Below, one piece after another: positions 13,331 through 24,629 of a stretch of DNA of 64,000 nucleotides; within the stretch, counting starts at the first letter, position 1, and every line of letters starts with the position of its first letter. This stretch comes from Margaritifera margaritifera (taxonomy: Eukaryota; Mollusca; Bivalvia; Unionida; Margaritiferidae). The notes under the pieces are model-generated. The model was given only the letters and a program-made list of their open reading frames with translations. It did not search any database and was not told where the DNA came from. A program made the position numbers and the translations under genes. Location of the stretch: contig JAQPZY010001232.1 of the NCBI GenBank assembly GCA_029931535.1, positions 1,302,001 to 1,366,000 on the forward strand, written 5' to 3'.

Positions 13331-13495
13331 TTCATTATACATTCATCTTTCATTAGTGTTCATAATACATTCATCTTTTCATTACTGTTCATTCTGCATT
13401 TTGTTTGCTTTCATTCTACATTTCATTTGTATTCTGTTTTCATTTCACTGGTAAAATTACCCATTTCATGGTCTGTATGCCCCTGAGGCTTTCTC
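13330..13495 (+). repeat. Dispersed repeat shared with 5020-5225
   Basis: Contains CATTCATCTTTCATTAGTGT-type units and TTTCACTGGTAAAATTACCC, and is the inverse of the copy in intron 7. It directly follows R1 copy 1. Confidence 0.65.
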
Positions 13496-13600
13496 CATAT
13501 CCATCTTTTGTCCCTTAGGTAACATCCTTGGATGACCCCCACTCAATTCACATAATAGTTGGAATATTATATGATCCTATACTTCACTTTCTACCTTTGC

Positions 13601-13700
13601 CATGGGAGCCACAGTAGCTCAGTTTGTAGAGAATTGGACTGACAAAAAAAAGGGCTGCTGGTGTGATCATTATGGGCCAACCTCATAATAAAATTATATC
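13601..13700 (+). mobile_element. tRNA-derived SINE head, fragment
   Basis: GGGAGCCACAGTAGCTCAGT carries a box A, followed by GGGCTGCTGGTGTGATCATT, where a box B has decayed. The 3' body is lost. Confidence 0.55.
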
Positions 13701-14973
13701 ATTTACATACTACCAGTCTATCTTACATGTTATTTGCATGAAAAACCAAATAAATAAACATCTTTACTGTAGGATTCTCCTCTTTGATGCCTCTGACTAT
13801 ATTCTACCATAAAGGGAGAAGTCCAAGTCTACAATTTTATGCCCCCGCATCAGTCTTTCCAAAGTTTCATCTTTTAAGCAAGTTTTTGAGGGTGTGATAA
13901 TGTTTATCCTCACTTTTTCAGTCATTGTAGGATCCAATTCTTCATTGGAAGTTTCACTTTCTGTTTGACTTTCATCTCAGTTTTTGTGGGTTTAGAAGCT
14001 TGTTCACTAGAGTCATCCTATTTGTGGTAATTTGTGTCGCTTTCACAATTTGAGTGTAAAACTGGGGCACAGAAATCAGTTATTTGTTGTTCCATATCTA
14101 CTTCTTAGCAAAACTTTGTAGAGTTTACAAATGATAAATGGGGCTACATATCATGTGACAGGAAGCATGTGCTTGCAAGACACTAAAAAAAATTCTTTTA
14201 GTTAAAAATGCTAATAAAACAGGCATGGAAGTTATCTCAATACCTTACTTTAATATGTTTCATATTTTTTCATCAAGACTATTGCAATTTGGTTGCAAGT
14301 CAATTTTATTCTTAACCTCTCAATCAAGAAATATTATAGGATATGCCAAGTATACGACTATTTCCTGACTATCCTGAGCTATGCCACATATGGGATTAGG
14401 AAATTGGGGGAAAATAAGCACGGCAACAAGTGCAATTGAAAAAGATCACTTGATGGATTTTGTTCATTTTCATAAAAAACAATAATTTAGCAATTCAGAC
14501 ATTTAATGATTGGTTGTCGCATCTGTATCAGATTAAAGCTAAAAAAATGTGCTTTGTTCATTTTGTTTGCACCACATTTGGTGCATTAAATCTCTTTTTT
14601 TGCAGAACTTCGTGTCCATTTTGCACAAATCCTGCAAGGGTGTATCCTGGTTGAAATGCTGTTTCTTGTCTCTTCATCTGTCTTAATTTCTTAATTAAGA
14701 TTATGAAGTAGAATTAAAATAATAAAACCATAAATGTGTGGTGAAAGAGGTCTCCAGAACTGAAGAAAAAGTATATAATACAGACTCCTGAATATTATTT
14801 ATGCTTACAGCATCTATCTATATATGCACTAACCAATCTATGTGTTTGTCCATTCATCAGTCGATCAATCTCTTGATCCCTGTAAATCCATCAATGCATC
14901 CACCATTCTCTCTCTCTCTCTCTCTCTCTCTGTGTACATGTGCATTGCAAACTTTTACTTGCTTGCTACATAC
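13701..14973. other. ATE1 intron 5, no gene recognised
   Basis: No coding signal. A (CT)n microsatellite at 14909-14931 lies about 40 nt downstream of the exon 5 donor (minus-strand view). Confidence 0.5.
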
Positions 14974-15060
14974 CTCTAGTTTATGGGCACACTTTTCTGC
15001 TCGTTCTGGCTCAGTGAGTAAGTCTTCTAAAGATTTTGGCTCATTCTTGTTACCTCCAGT
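14974..15060 (-). CDS. ATE1: ATE1 exon 5
   Basis: This 87-bp exon (29 codons, phase 0 to 0) lies between ATTACAG and GAG|GTATGT. It encodes TGGNKNEPKSLEDLLTEPER and then AEKCAHKLE, matching the conserved PKSLEDL...HKLE segment of ATE1. It joins directly to either exon 6a or exon 6b, both of which start in phase 0. Confidence 0.9.
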
Positions 15061-15169
15061 CTGTAATATTTAGCTTACATGCACAAATAATGAACACAAC
15101 AAAATTTTATAAGAATACAATCTTTGCAAAAAGGCATATACTATAAGGCCTATATTTGGCCAAGGTAAA

Positions 15170-15173
<4 letters not shown>

Positions 15174-15233
<60 letters not shown>
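15174..15233. repeat. (TA)n microsatellite
   Basis: About 30 uninterrupted TA units in ATE1 intron 4, about 115 bp upstream of exon 5 on the minus strand. The open frames across it are poly(Ile-Tyr) artefacts. Confidence 0.98.
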
Positions 15234-15235
<2 letters not shown>

Positions 15236-15449
15236 ATGTTCAAAGTTATAAGATAATTCAACTAAAATACAACTCAGTTGTATATGTATACAAGGCATAT
15301 TCAGTTAATTAGGTTTTATCTACAATAATTGCTGTTATGTGATGGTCAGTTCTTACTTGTGGCGGACTGGTGGGTTAAGTGGTGGTAAAGTCGATTGAAG
15401 CGTGGTCAAAAATATAAACAAGAAGGCCTGGGCCTGCATATTGAGCCCA

Positions 15450-16130
15450 TGATTAAAGCATTGATGTAAAATGAGTGACCTTGACCCCAAGGTCAAAAGG
15501 TTGGGTAAGCATGCACAGAATGAACTGTCTGAGCTTCATAATGAATCATCCAAGTGGGAAAAAATCAAATTAAGAAGTTTATGAAATATAAGTAAACAAA
15601 ACAAACTATAACCATAACGTTAATGCAAACTTTATATGACTTTGACCCAAAAGTCAAAGGGGCAAGCATGCACGTCACAGAATGATTGCCTTAGCTTCAT
15701 AATGATTCATGACAAGTATGAAGAAACTCCATCAAGGTTTTCAGCAATAAAAGTAAATAAAAAACTTTAACTTTAACCAAAACTTGAATGCAAATTTTCT
15801 CTGACTCTGACTTTGTCTTCATGGTTACATGAACAAGTCGTAGAATGAATTGTCTTGGCTTCACAATTAGGCATGCCAAGTATGATGAGAATCTTTCAAG
15901 GAGTTTAGGAAACATAAGCAAATGAAAAGTTTTAACCAAAACCTTAACACATATCTTCTGCCTATGATCTGGACCCCAAGGAAAACAGATCGAGCGAGCA
16001 TGATATCCCTTTCATTTATAATGATTCGTGTTAAGTATGATGAGAATCTATCAAGGGGTTTAAGAAATATATGCAGATGAAAAATTGAAACCAAAATGTT
16101 AACAAACTGCTGACAATGCCAACACCAACG
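15450..16130. repeat. Tandem array, about 180-bp unit, 4 copies
   Basis: Each unit has a TGACCCCAAGGTCAAAGG-like start, GCATGCACAGAATGA, GCTTCATAATGATTC, GTATGATGAGAATCTATCAA and an AACCAAAACCTTAAC end. The final part, TGCCAACACCAACGAAAAAG then GTGACTGC, resembles a repeat commonly met in mollusc introns. It supports a molluscan origin but does not prove it. Confidence 0.8.
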
Positions 16131-17393
16131 AAAAAGTGACTGCTATATGTCTCTACCCACTAATATGCGCTCAACAAAAAAGGTAATTTTGCAGATGGAA
16201 AACCTAAAACAATGTTGAATTTTGGCTTCAAATACTATTTTTTTTCTTTTATTTTGGTCTATGTTTCAATTGAGAATCAAAAACATCTTTTATATGTTGA
16301 AGATACTGACATTATATACATCATATTGAAATATAGCCTTGGTTCTCAATAGAAACACCTATTAATGAAAGCTCTAAATCCAACAAATTTGGCCAAAATG
16401 TTCATTTTTTGCTAACTGTGACCTAGTCTGAAGGCTATTTTTAGCCCAGTAAATTAAAAGAATTCTAACTTTTTAAAAAAATTATGTCAAAATGATATAT
16501 GTTTGCATGTTGAATAAAATGACCTATAACCTGGGCCAAAAATAGTCTTTAAAGTACATCCCCCTTTAATATAGTGAGAGAATTTGAAAATACAAATTTT
16601 TTTTAAAGGCAAAATCTTTGATTCAAGATAGTTCTATTTGGTTAATCAATCATTACTTTGCAAATTATCCATAGTGACTGAAATTTATTGATCCTTACAT
16701 CATGATTTACCACCCCTCCATGGCAGAAAAATGTTAACAGCATAATTCATACTTGTCAATGCGCAGTGTGTGCATAATATTGGACAACTTTTCTAAAAAT
16801 AGTTTGAGAAAGAGATGGGGGTGGGGAGGGGGGTGCACAATTAACTTTTCTGTGCACTACAGTCTTATGATTTTTATACATCTGCTGGAAGGGAGGGGGT
16901 AAATGGAGCTAAGAAAGATGGGGACATGCTACTTTGTTGCGATGCTCGTTTGCTCTTTAGGAATTGTGAACAAAATGTATACAAAATACTGCAGGATGAA
17001 ATTCAGGAAGAAGGAGACAATGTTGAAATATTCTTTCTGATCATTATATCCTAGAGTCTTTCCTGCATCAAACTTGCAGAATGAATTAAAGATGTAATCT
17101 TGACAAATAACATATATATAATTATTCTGCTACATGCAAAGCAAATGCTAAATATGTCCTTGATTGCTCCAGCTATGAGCAATGTAAGATGGTCACCTAC
17201 CTGAGGAACCAAAATCAATTTTTAAAATAATTCAAATCAATAATGACAACTGACAAAAAGATGGATGTTATTACAACTACTATGCCATTACAAAACCATA
17301 TTTTCCCATATCATACCTATAAAGGCAATCCAAAAGTTACAGAGAAACAATCAGACCCAATTAATCATAAAATTAATACAGAACAATACAAAC
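16131..17393. other. ATE1 intron 4, no gene recognised
   Basis: AT-rich intron with a G-rich run near 16815-16835. Nothing codes here. Confidence 0.5.
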
Positions 17394-17560
17394 TTTGGAG
17401 GCTGTTGATGGCTGAGGTCCTCCCTGGCCACTCCTAATATTTCCATCAACTGCAGAATCCTGTACTGATTCAACTTTTTGCAGCTGTTTCTGTTTCCTGC
17501 GCTCAAGACGTATTTCTTTTGCTTTCTTACAGGGTGGTTTAGTAGGGTCTGGGCCTACCC
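17394..17560 (-). CDS. ATE1: ATE1 exon 4
   Basis: This 167-bp exon follows CATTTTCAG and encodes VGPDPTKPPCKKAKEIRLER, the conserved KPPCxKAKEIRxER motif of ATE1, then a Gln/Lys-rich tail and QPSTASK. The donor is AAA|GTTTGT, which gives phase 0 into exon 5. The acceptor is fixed by phase; an alternative upstream AG at about 17638 would add an unrelated segment. Confidence 0.88.
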
Positions 17561-18169
17561 CTGAAAATGTATGAATAGGTTGATTCACTACCTCCCTTGG
17601 AAAACAAAACTTACAGGCTAAACTAGAAAGGAAATTTTTAATGTAAATTATGTTTCTCTGAGAATACTTACCTGATTGCATTTAGGTTAGAAATTTCACT
17701 TCTACCACCTCCTTAATCCAGCCCCTTCCTTCCCCCAAGACAAAAAATTTGTAATTTCCAACTATATACTATATAGAATACAATAATATAATCTATGGAA
17801 AGAAACTCTTCCAAGAAACCATTATAATTACCTCCCCTGTTTAGACTAGGTGGTTACTCGCATACTGGATGTTCATCAGTTTAAACTTGAGCAATACATC
17901 AATGAAGATGGCAGCATCTACAGGGAGGTGTGGGAGGACTTATCCAAAATGTGACTGGGTAGGTATTCTGGGAGAAACATTTTTTATGAAAAAATCTCCT
18001 TCTTCATCAAATACATTATCAAATCACAATTATGTCAGGAAAATAGGTAAGATGAGAAGGAAATGCAAGAGCATCCAACCCCTACCCTTGCAACCAATAG
18101 GAGGACATAATGATAGGAATCCTCATGCGAAGGGTAAGACCATTCTCCTAACAAAGAGGCAGCTCATCA

Positions 18170-19390
18170 GAGGGATAATCATGAAATTGAACAACATGTA
18201 ACCACTGTGAGGCAACAGAGGACAAGGAGAAACATACATGGTTTCCTTAGTGAAGAAACATTTCCAGGCAAAATCAGTGAAAGCTTTAACCAATGCCTAT
18301 GATGAGGTTGTGCTGGCATCAAAAATGTCTGGTGGATGTCTGGACCACCACCACTGGGCCCACCAGATTCAGCTCCTTTCTTTGTGAGGCTAAACCCCAA
18401 AGGGAAAAAGTGGACTGTGCACGCCAGCCAATAGTCTCCATAATGACTTGAATAGAACAGTTGCACTCGATAGCAAGGCTTGCAGAGATGGCTCTCATTT
18501 TTTTATGTGCTTAGCTGCAGAACTGCAAATGGTTAAAGTCGGCCAAATGGGCATGCAATTCACTAACCATGTAAGTGGAAGCCAAAGCTTTCAGGAAGCA
18601 TGACTTGTATGATAGCAGCTTCAGTGAGGTCTTAGAAAAGGGTTTTAACTTAGAGACGTCAAGCCAGGTAAGAATCCATGAAAAAATCTATTGGAAAACA
18701 ACATGTGTGACTGCAGCTGGCTCAGATCAAAATTGGCCAATAAAACAGAGATATCCTTGTCATGGCCTATAGCTGCTCTGCCATGATATCTGCAGGCACT
18801 GGAAATCATGAAGCGATAGTCTTTAATAGTAATCTGTGCTGATTTTTTTCTCTTCAAAGAACCAGAGAAAGAAATTAACCAGCCGAGGGACGGAACCCCA
18901 AAAGGGAGCAATGATGTTGTCCTTGCACAAGTGCAAAAGAACATGCCACTTTCCCTCATACACTTCAAAATGGAGGGACTTCTAGCTTGTGTGATTCTCT
19001 CTATGATTGTTTCTGCACAAGGCTTTCCTAAAAAGAGCTAAGCATGAAGGAAAAGTTTGTCCATACATGGATGGAAGACCTGCATTCTCAGCTGTTTGAG
19101 TAGGCTGGAAAATACTCAAATCTTCCTCTGGACATCTATTGCTAGATCGAGTAAGTCATTGACCCAGGATTTGTCCCAGCTAGAAGGGGAGACCAGAATC
19201 ACCTTGCAGTTCTGATATCTTATTCTCTGAATCACTCTGGGAATTAGCACTATGGGATGGAAAGTGTAACGCAAGATTCCATTGCTGCTGAAAGACAGAA
19301 CATCCGCTGCCCAGGCTTCTGGTTCTAGTACCGGAAGGTGGGTAGCTTACAATCCCACCTGGTCACAAAGAGATCAATCATCAGATTCCA
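18170..19390 (-). pseudogene. DIRS tyrosine recombinase remnant
   Basis: Matches to the DIRS connection domain and recombinase include IDLFVTRWDCKLP (about 19365), SLLPFGVPSLGW (about 18900), HDKDISVLLANFDLSQ (about 18740), LKLLSYKSCFLKALAST (about 18600) and VSELHAHL. The longest open piece is 18645-18968. The catalytic tail is degraded. Confidence 0.65.
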
Positions 19391-19399
19391 CATGGTGTA

Positions 19400-20050
19400 C
19401 ACTGTCTGGCCTTTTCTTGATAAAGAGTCAGCTAAGACATTTAGCTTGCCCATAATGTGCCTTATCTGAACAGTGATTCAGTGCAGGAACCACCAATGAA
19501 GAAAATCCCTAAACAAAGAGATCTAGCGATTTGGTTCCCCCATATTTGTGGAGGTAAATAATTACCACAGAGTTGTCCAACATTAAGATGTCAACCGTTC
19601 TGCAAAGCAGATTCTGCTATGAATGAAAGGCATTGATTATGACCTTCATTTTCAGGATAGGGCCCTCTCCTCCAGTTTCCAGTTGCTGCCAACTGTATAG
19701 AAGTAAGACAAAATTGTAATGAGCCAGAAACTCCATGCCTAAATGGCAGAAATGCTGGAAGGGAGAGATCTGAATTCTCCCTGTTTGCAAGAAAACCCAG
19801 AGGGTAAAGAAGTGAAAGCAATCAGTTCATATCTCAAAGTCAATCTGAAGTGGGAGATTAGAACAGCAATGAATGTTAAGTCACAGAGTGGTAAGTGGAG
19901 ATGAAAGTAGGAAGGCTCTCATCTCATCAAGTCAAGATTATACAAAGTGGTCAGGGAATTTGCCATAGTGTGGTGAGCTGCCATATTAACAACATGCATG
20001 TTGGTTACTTGTTTTCTCCATAAGTCTGAAAATAGCAAGCGATGCCAAGT
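19400..20050 (-). pseudogene. DIRS reverse transcriptase end and RNase H remnants
   Basis: In the first part, pieces such as LGFLANRENSDLS and HFCHLGMEF (different frames) match the RT thumb region. The second part has DNSVVIIYLHKYGGTKSLDL, matching the RNase H DNxTVVAYINKQGG motif, then a KLNVLADSLSRKGQ-like stretch at about 19415-19460. Stops and frameshifts are frequent. Confidence 0.65.
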
Positions 20051-21309
20051 CCAACAAAGAAGAAGTTGCCACTGTTTTGCCACTGTTTCTAACTATGAGG
20101 TTGCTTGGAATACACGGTGATCCACCTTGTAGAAAAGTGGAACAGCCATGCTGACTGCTGCTATATGCTTGTCTTGGTTTGTGACTTCCACATAATAAGT
20201 GTTCTAATGTGTTTTATACCTGTGGGTGGAAAACGACACCAATACCTGACTTTCCATGAAAAAGGCCATGGAATTACCAGGGTCACATTTCTTTCTGACA
20301 AATGGTTGACAATCTCCTTAATCTTAAGTAAACTGAGGCAGTAAACAGATCATTTTCATCATCCACATCTAACGATGCCCTGACATGGAAAGCCTGACTC
20401 GATGACAGTGAGAGAGGGCATTTGGTGTAAGACAAGATTCTATAAATCTTTTCAACTACCACCTTAAAACTGAACTTGGTCCCATGGCAGGATCTGTTTT
20501 TACATCTGGTCGAGTTATTCCCATTTTCACTGGTCAGGTTATTCCGATCTGGCAAACCTTCCCCAACTGCATATATCATGCCTATCGGAAGGGAAGAAGT
20601 ACAATCGTCAATGGTAGCATGTTGGTACATACTCATGGAAAACACTGTGAACTGTGGTCCCATCTACTGAACATGCAGATGGACAGCTGATGGTGTTGCA
20701 TCAGTAAAAGAAGTGGCAGAGCAGACTGTGGGACAGCCATGCAGACAGACCAACCAGACAAGTCCCCTTAATAGCCCTTATTTGACAGAACAGTCAGCTG
20801 ATATGTGGCCTAGCCAGCTGTAGCAATAGATCTCTGATCATACATAGTTAGAAATGGCCAGTCATCTGGCTGGACAGATTGGTCAGGAACCAGGACAGCA
20901 GAAGACATAATAATAGATGGTTACTGTTGTCAGAAAACTCCAGATAGGTCAGTGGGAAACCCTATGTACTGAGTCTAAGTGGCACTATAGCCCTGCTCCA
21001 GCATGCAGGGTACTTACACCCACTGGGCTGCCAAAAGGAAGGAACAGATTCTCCTGGCATATCTAAGACAGCTGTAGAAAGGTGGAAAGACAGGAGAGAT
21101 AAGAAATACCCCAAAGCCACAACATTTGATGTAGTTTCTTTAATAATTTCTCTTCTCTGGGAGTCTGACAAATAGTAACTGCAGTTGATTGAAAAATCTG
21201 GGGAATCTTGGGAAGGGGAGGGGCTAAAGAGGCATCTCACACTATGTTAGTGACATGCTCTGTATTGGTATAAAGGTTAAGAGCTTTACGTCAGATAACC
21301 TGGATCTTG

Positions 21310-21473
21310 CACGCTTCTCTCTACCTTTCAACTGTTTCTGACCAAGTCTCCTCCAACCAGCTTGTGCAGCTGCTGGAAGGGTTGATAGAAGTACACTTTA
21401 CACACCCATGACAAGTCTCATGCATGTCCAATGGCACCATGAACTTCTTACATTTCATGCACCACTTTGCCAT
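21310..21473 (-). pseudogene. DIRS gag-like start with Cys/His cluster
   Basis: From ATG at 21473 the frame reads MAKWCMKCKKFMVPLDMHET and continues CHGCVKC, SSSCTSW. The CxxC-H-CxxC-C-x-x-W spacing resembles the N-terminus of DIRS-type gag proteins. The frame is short and breaks before 21300. Confidence 0.55.
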
Positions 21474-22904
21474 TGTGTACCTATAATGATAATGAAAAAT
21501 GACTAAGTAATAAAAATAGACAAAGGTGCAACCTATAGCAAATTAAGGCATAGCAAGAAGTAAAATACAACATTAAAGTGAAGTTCAAACAGAGACTGCT
21601 GCAAAGAAACATTATTTAAGGTATGCATAAGACAAAATGATAAATGGCATGGTCAGAGACGAAATCCACAATGGTGGAAAAAATACGAAAATTTAAAAAT
21701 AAAAAGTTACAAAATAAAGCTACAAATATTCAAAGTAAAGAGAGATCAACAAAACAATATCAACTTTGCAAGCAGATTGCCAATATTTTATAAAAGATTC
21801 AGTGAATTTCGGCAGGTGACAGATATGATGTTACCGATGCAAAGTGAAGCTTAAACCGACGAACATCCAGTATATATGTAGTCACCTAACAGAGACCGAA
21901 CAGTTAATTATAATGGTATCTCAGAACACTTTCTTCCCATAGATACTAAAATTATAGTCTATACTGGTGTCCTGCCAGTTCTTGTCAGCAACCAGTTCTC
22001 GTAATGGTTCTCAGAAAGCGTAAATTTGAATAAATTCTGTGCTGTCTCAGCCTTTAGTTTGCTTTCAAAGCAATTTTAAAGAGCAACAATCAACATGGTC
22101 TTGTAAATGTGTTTACTGAAAAAGTGGACTTGAATCGAAATGAATCCATTGTGTTTACATTGCTTTGCTGGAGGAAAGCATACACAGAATTTGTACATGT
22201 GCAAAAGGAGACCAACAAGTGGAAATAATCACGTACCATTATTTTATTATATGTATAATGAAGTTGATGGCTAAATAAATATATGCATTTAAGAATTAAA
22301 TGAGCAACAAATTATGCATAGCTATTGCATTTATCCACCAGTTTGAAAAAATCTGGACATCCATTGAATGATGAAAGTTGTGATGTCATTTCAAGATCAA
22401 TGAAATGATTAGTACTACCAAGATATTAGGTATAAATTTGTAAAAGAAAATTCACTTAATGAGATAAAACAAATAACTTAAATAAATATATTACTGCACC
22501 ATGATGGTGGATAATGAGAACTAGTACAGAATAGCAAGGACCTCAGCTCCAATCAGGATATTTTCATAAATGACCTACGTGGCAAGTTATTCGTGATACA
22601 ATGATTTAGGTGGTAGTTTCTTTTAGATCAAGAAGTAAGCTAATTTTATTGTTGAATTATTGAAAATAAACTGAACTCTGATTCTGAAAAATGAAATTAA
22701 ATTTGTATTATTGACAAAACTGGTAGGATGCCGATAAAGTATATGGAAAGAAAAGACAAATTGTTTGTCTTTCTGGGAGGGCTGGATTTGGGAGGTAGAG
22801 GAAGTTAAATTCCTAACATAAATGTGATCAAGTTATGTATTCAATGGAAAAATATGTCCATATGATATGGATGCCTCTGCCAACAAGTTTGGCTCCATAT
22901 GCAA

Positions 22905-23490
22905 AGGAAAAGTCCAAAGTCAAACTGGGGCAATATAACTTGGTTCATTTTTCAGAAAATGTTTGTCGTTCAAGGTTTCTTGCAGAGATATGATGTTCCT
23001 AATGGGTGGACTTAATGGGTGGAACACTATATGCCTCCTCCAAAGAATATGATGGGTAAAAAATAGAGTCCCATGATGGGACTGATGCTCTACTGGCCAA
23101 AAAAGAATTTCCAGGAATTCAAGATAAGACCATTTCTTTCTTTTAACTGACGAGTACTGAAACCATCTCTGATAAATGATATTCTCCTGCAATAACAAGA
23201 TTTTCAAATTAGATGCTTGGGACATATTGGATGTCAGATTGGCAACATTTTCATCGAGTCCAACAAGACATCAGTTACCCATGTTGATATGACATTCCAT
23301 TTTGGAGGAGTAACGATAAGAAGATTTTCAAGATGGCCAATGTGGTGGGCATATTGGATGTGCAAGTGGTACCATTTTCATATAGGACCAACAAGACATC
23401 ATATGAAGTGTTCTGGTTAAAACCCCATGGCAATTTTACTTTTCATTCAGGAGGGGTAGCAATAACAAGATTTTTAAGATGGTCAATATT
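22905..23490 (-). repeat. Dispersed repeat family R1, copy 2
   Basis: Minus-strand view of the same internal units (CCAATATGCCCACCACATTG; TTGGTCCTATATG) and the same end block, here at about 23085-23190 (ACTGGCCAAAAAAGAATTTC on the plus strand). The conserved block points left. Confidence 0.78.
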
Positions 23491-23903
23491 GCTTAAAATA
23501 AATTAAACTTGCTTAATTCACAAAAACAGATTTTTACCCTGATTTTGTTTCCAGTTTTTCTCTAAAATAACAAGAAGCCTTATCCCCAAATCTAGTATAA
23601 TATATACCCATTGAAATACACACTCATCACTCATCTACAACCATTTCTTGTTGTTATAGGATAACAAAAACGACCTGTCTGTTGAACCTTTCATTACCAG
23701 TTATTAGGACCTATTCCACCGAAGAAATAGGTGTGATGGTATGCATGCATTATGAATGATGGATATAAATGAGAGAATTCATTCAAACCACACATGCAAG
23801 CTGCATGTACTGTAACAATTAGTTTTTCAGTGGATCAGGACCTTAAGAATACTCTACTGAAAGGTTAAATGGACAGATCATTCTTGTTGGCTTTTAAAAG
23901 TTG

Positions 23904-24098
23904 ATACCCTATATACTTACTTATAAGTCAAGTCCAATAGCAAACTGCACAGACCCAGATCTGGATCTATATGCAGTTTGTTACAAGTAATCAGTTGAAC
24001 AAACAACATAGACCTGATTTCCTGGCTCATGATGCGATGGCAGATCAGGGTCAATGTTGTTTGCAGTTGGACTTGACCTATAAGTGAGTATATATGGC
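23904..24098. mobile_element. Palindromic MITE-like element, copy 5
   Basis: Starts ACCCTATATACTTACTTATA, holds CCCAGATCTGGATCTATATG (a shortened first hairpin) and GCGATGGCAGATCAGGGTC, and ends TATAAGTGAGTATATATGGC. It lies about 130 bp beyond the ATE1 exon 3 donor. Confidence 0.78.
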
Positions 24099-24228
24099 AC
24101 ATCTGGAACTGATCTTCATTCAAAACTTGGATGGCAAATTACATATTAAATATTCTGTAGTACTGAACTAGACCCTTACAAAATGTTCATCCATTCAACC
24201 TTCTCGAACTAATAATCATCAATCAAAC

Positions 24229-24626
24229 CTGATTTGATTTCCTTCTCAGCTTTTTCTTTTCCTTCCAATGAAGAAGCATCCCCTTTAACAGTTTCCATTC
24301 TGTTCTCTGCTGCCTTAATGTTGTCAATATCATTGGTTTGTTCAGAAGTCTTTTCTGACTGGTTGTTATTTTCTGAGTCTGAAGCTTGTTTTTTCTCTTC
24401 AGAAGATGTTTTTCCAGTCCAGTTTTGATCTTTATCTCTTGACCCTTCTGCTTCCAAGTGATCAGCGGCTTCCCCAGATTTAATTCCATGGATGAGGTAC
24501 CGGTTCACTCGTTTGATCACCTTCTTCTGAGATGTACTCAACTTGAAATTCAAGGCCTCACATCGTATTGTGTACTGTGGACAGCAGGTTATTGGCATGG
24601 ATGGTTTGTAGCAATACTTGCCACTC
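24229..24626 (-). CDS. ATE1: ATE1 exon 3
   Basis: This 398-bp exon begins after CTTTCAAAG, completes the Arg codon, and encodes SGKYCYKPSMPITCCPQYTI followed by a conserved basic stretch (QKKVIKRVNRYL). Cys67-Cys68 complete the N-terminal cysteine set. The second half is a low-complexity, Glu/Lys/Ser/Asn-rich linker, which is the variable part of the family. The chosen donor is CAG|GTTTGA at 24229. It is not a strong consensus, but it is the one that keeps phase with exon 4 (Gly codon split G|GG). The frame stays open a further 7 codons to a stop at 24209. Confidence 0.88.
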
Positions 24627-24629
24627 CTT

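Larger units (their letters stand above)
17785..21960 (-). mobile_element. DIRS-like tyrosine-recombinase retrotransposon, decayed
   Basis: Inverted terminal repeats flank the element. At 17785-17890 the plus strand reads CCATTATAATTA and CATACTGGATGTTCATCAGT; the reverse complement of 21846-21960 reads CCATTATAATTA and ATACTGGATGTTCGTCGGTT. Inside, on the minus strand, are remnants in DIRS order: a gag-like cysteine/histidine segment starting at 21473, a further gag-like segment at 20283-20663, reverse transcriptase C-terminus (about 19590-20050), RNase H (19400-19590) and tyrosine recombinase (about 18170-19000). All parts carry stops and frameshifts. At about 4.2 kb it lies in ATE1 intron 3 in the same orientation as the gene. 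Inverted repeats plus a recombinase instead of an integrase are the hallmarks of the DIRS group. Confidence 0.78.

Noticed and set aside
15070..15298. Tyr-Ile repeat open frames (also at 39712-40237, 45088-45306, 49763-50103, 61725-61973)
   Set aside because: These are translations of TA, TG or CA microsatellites.
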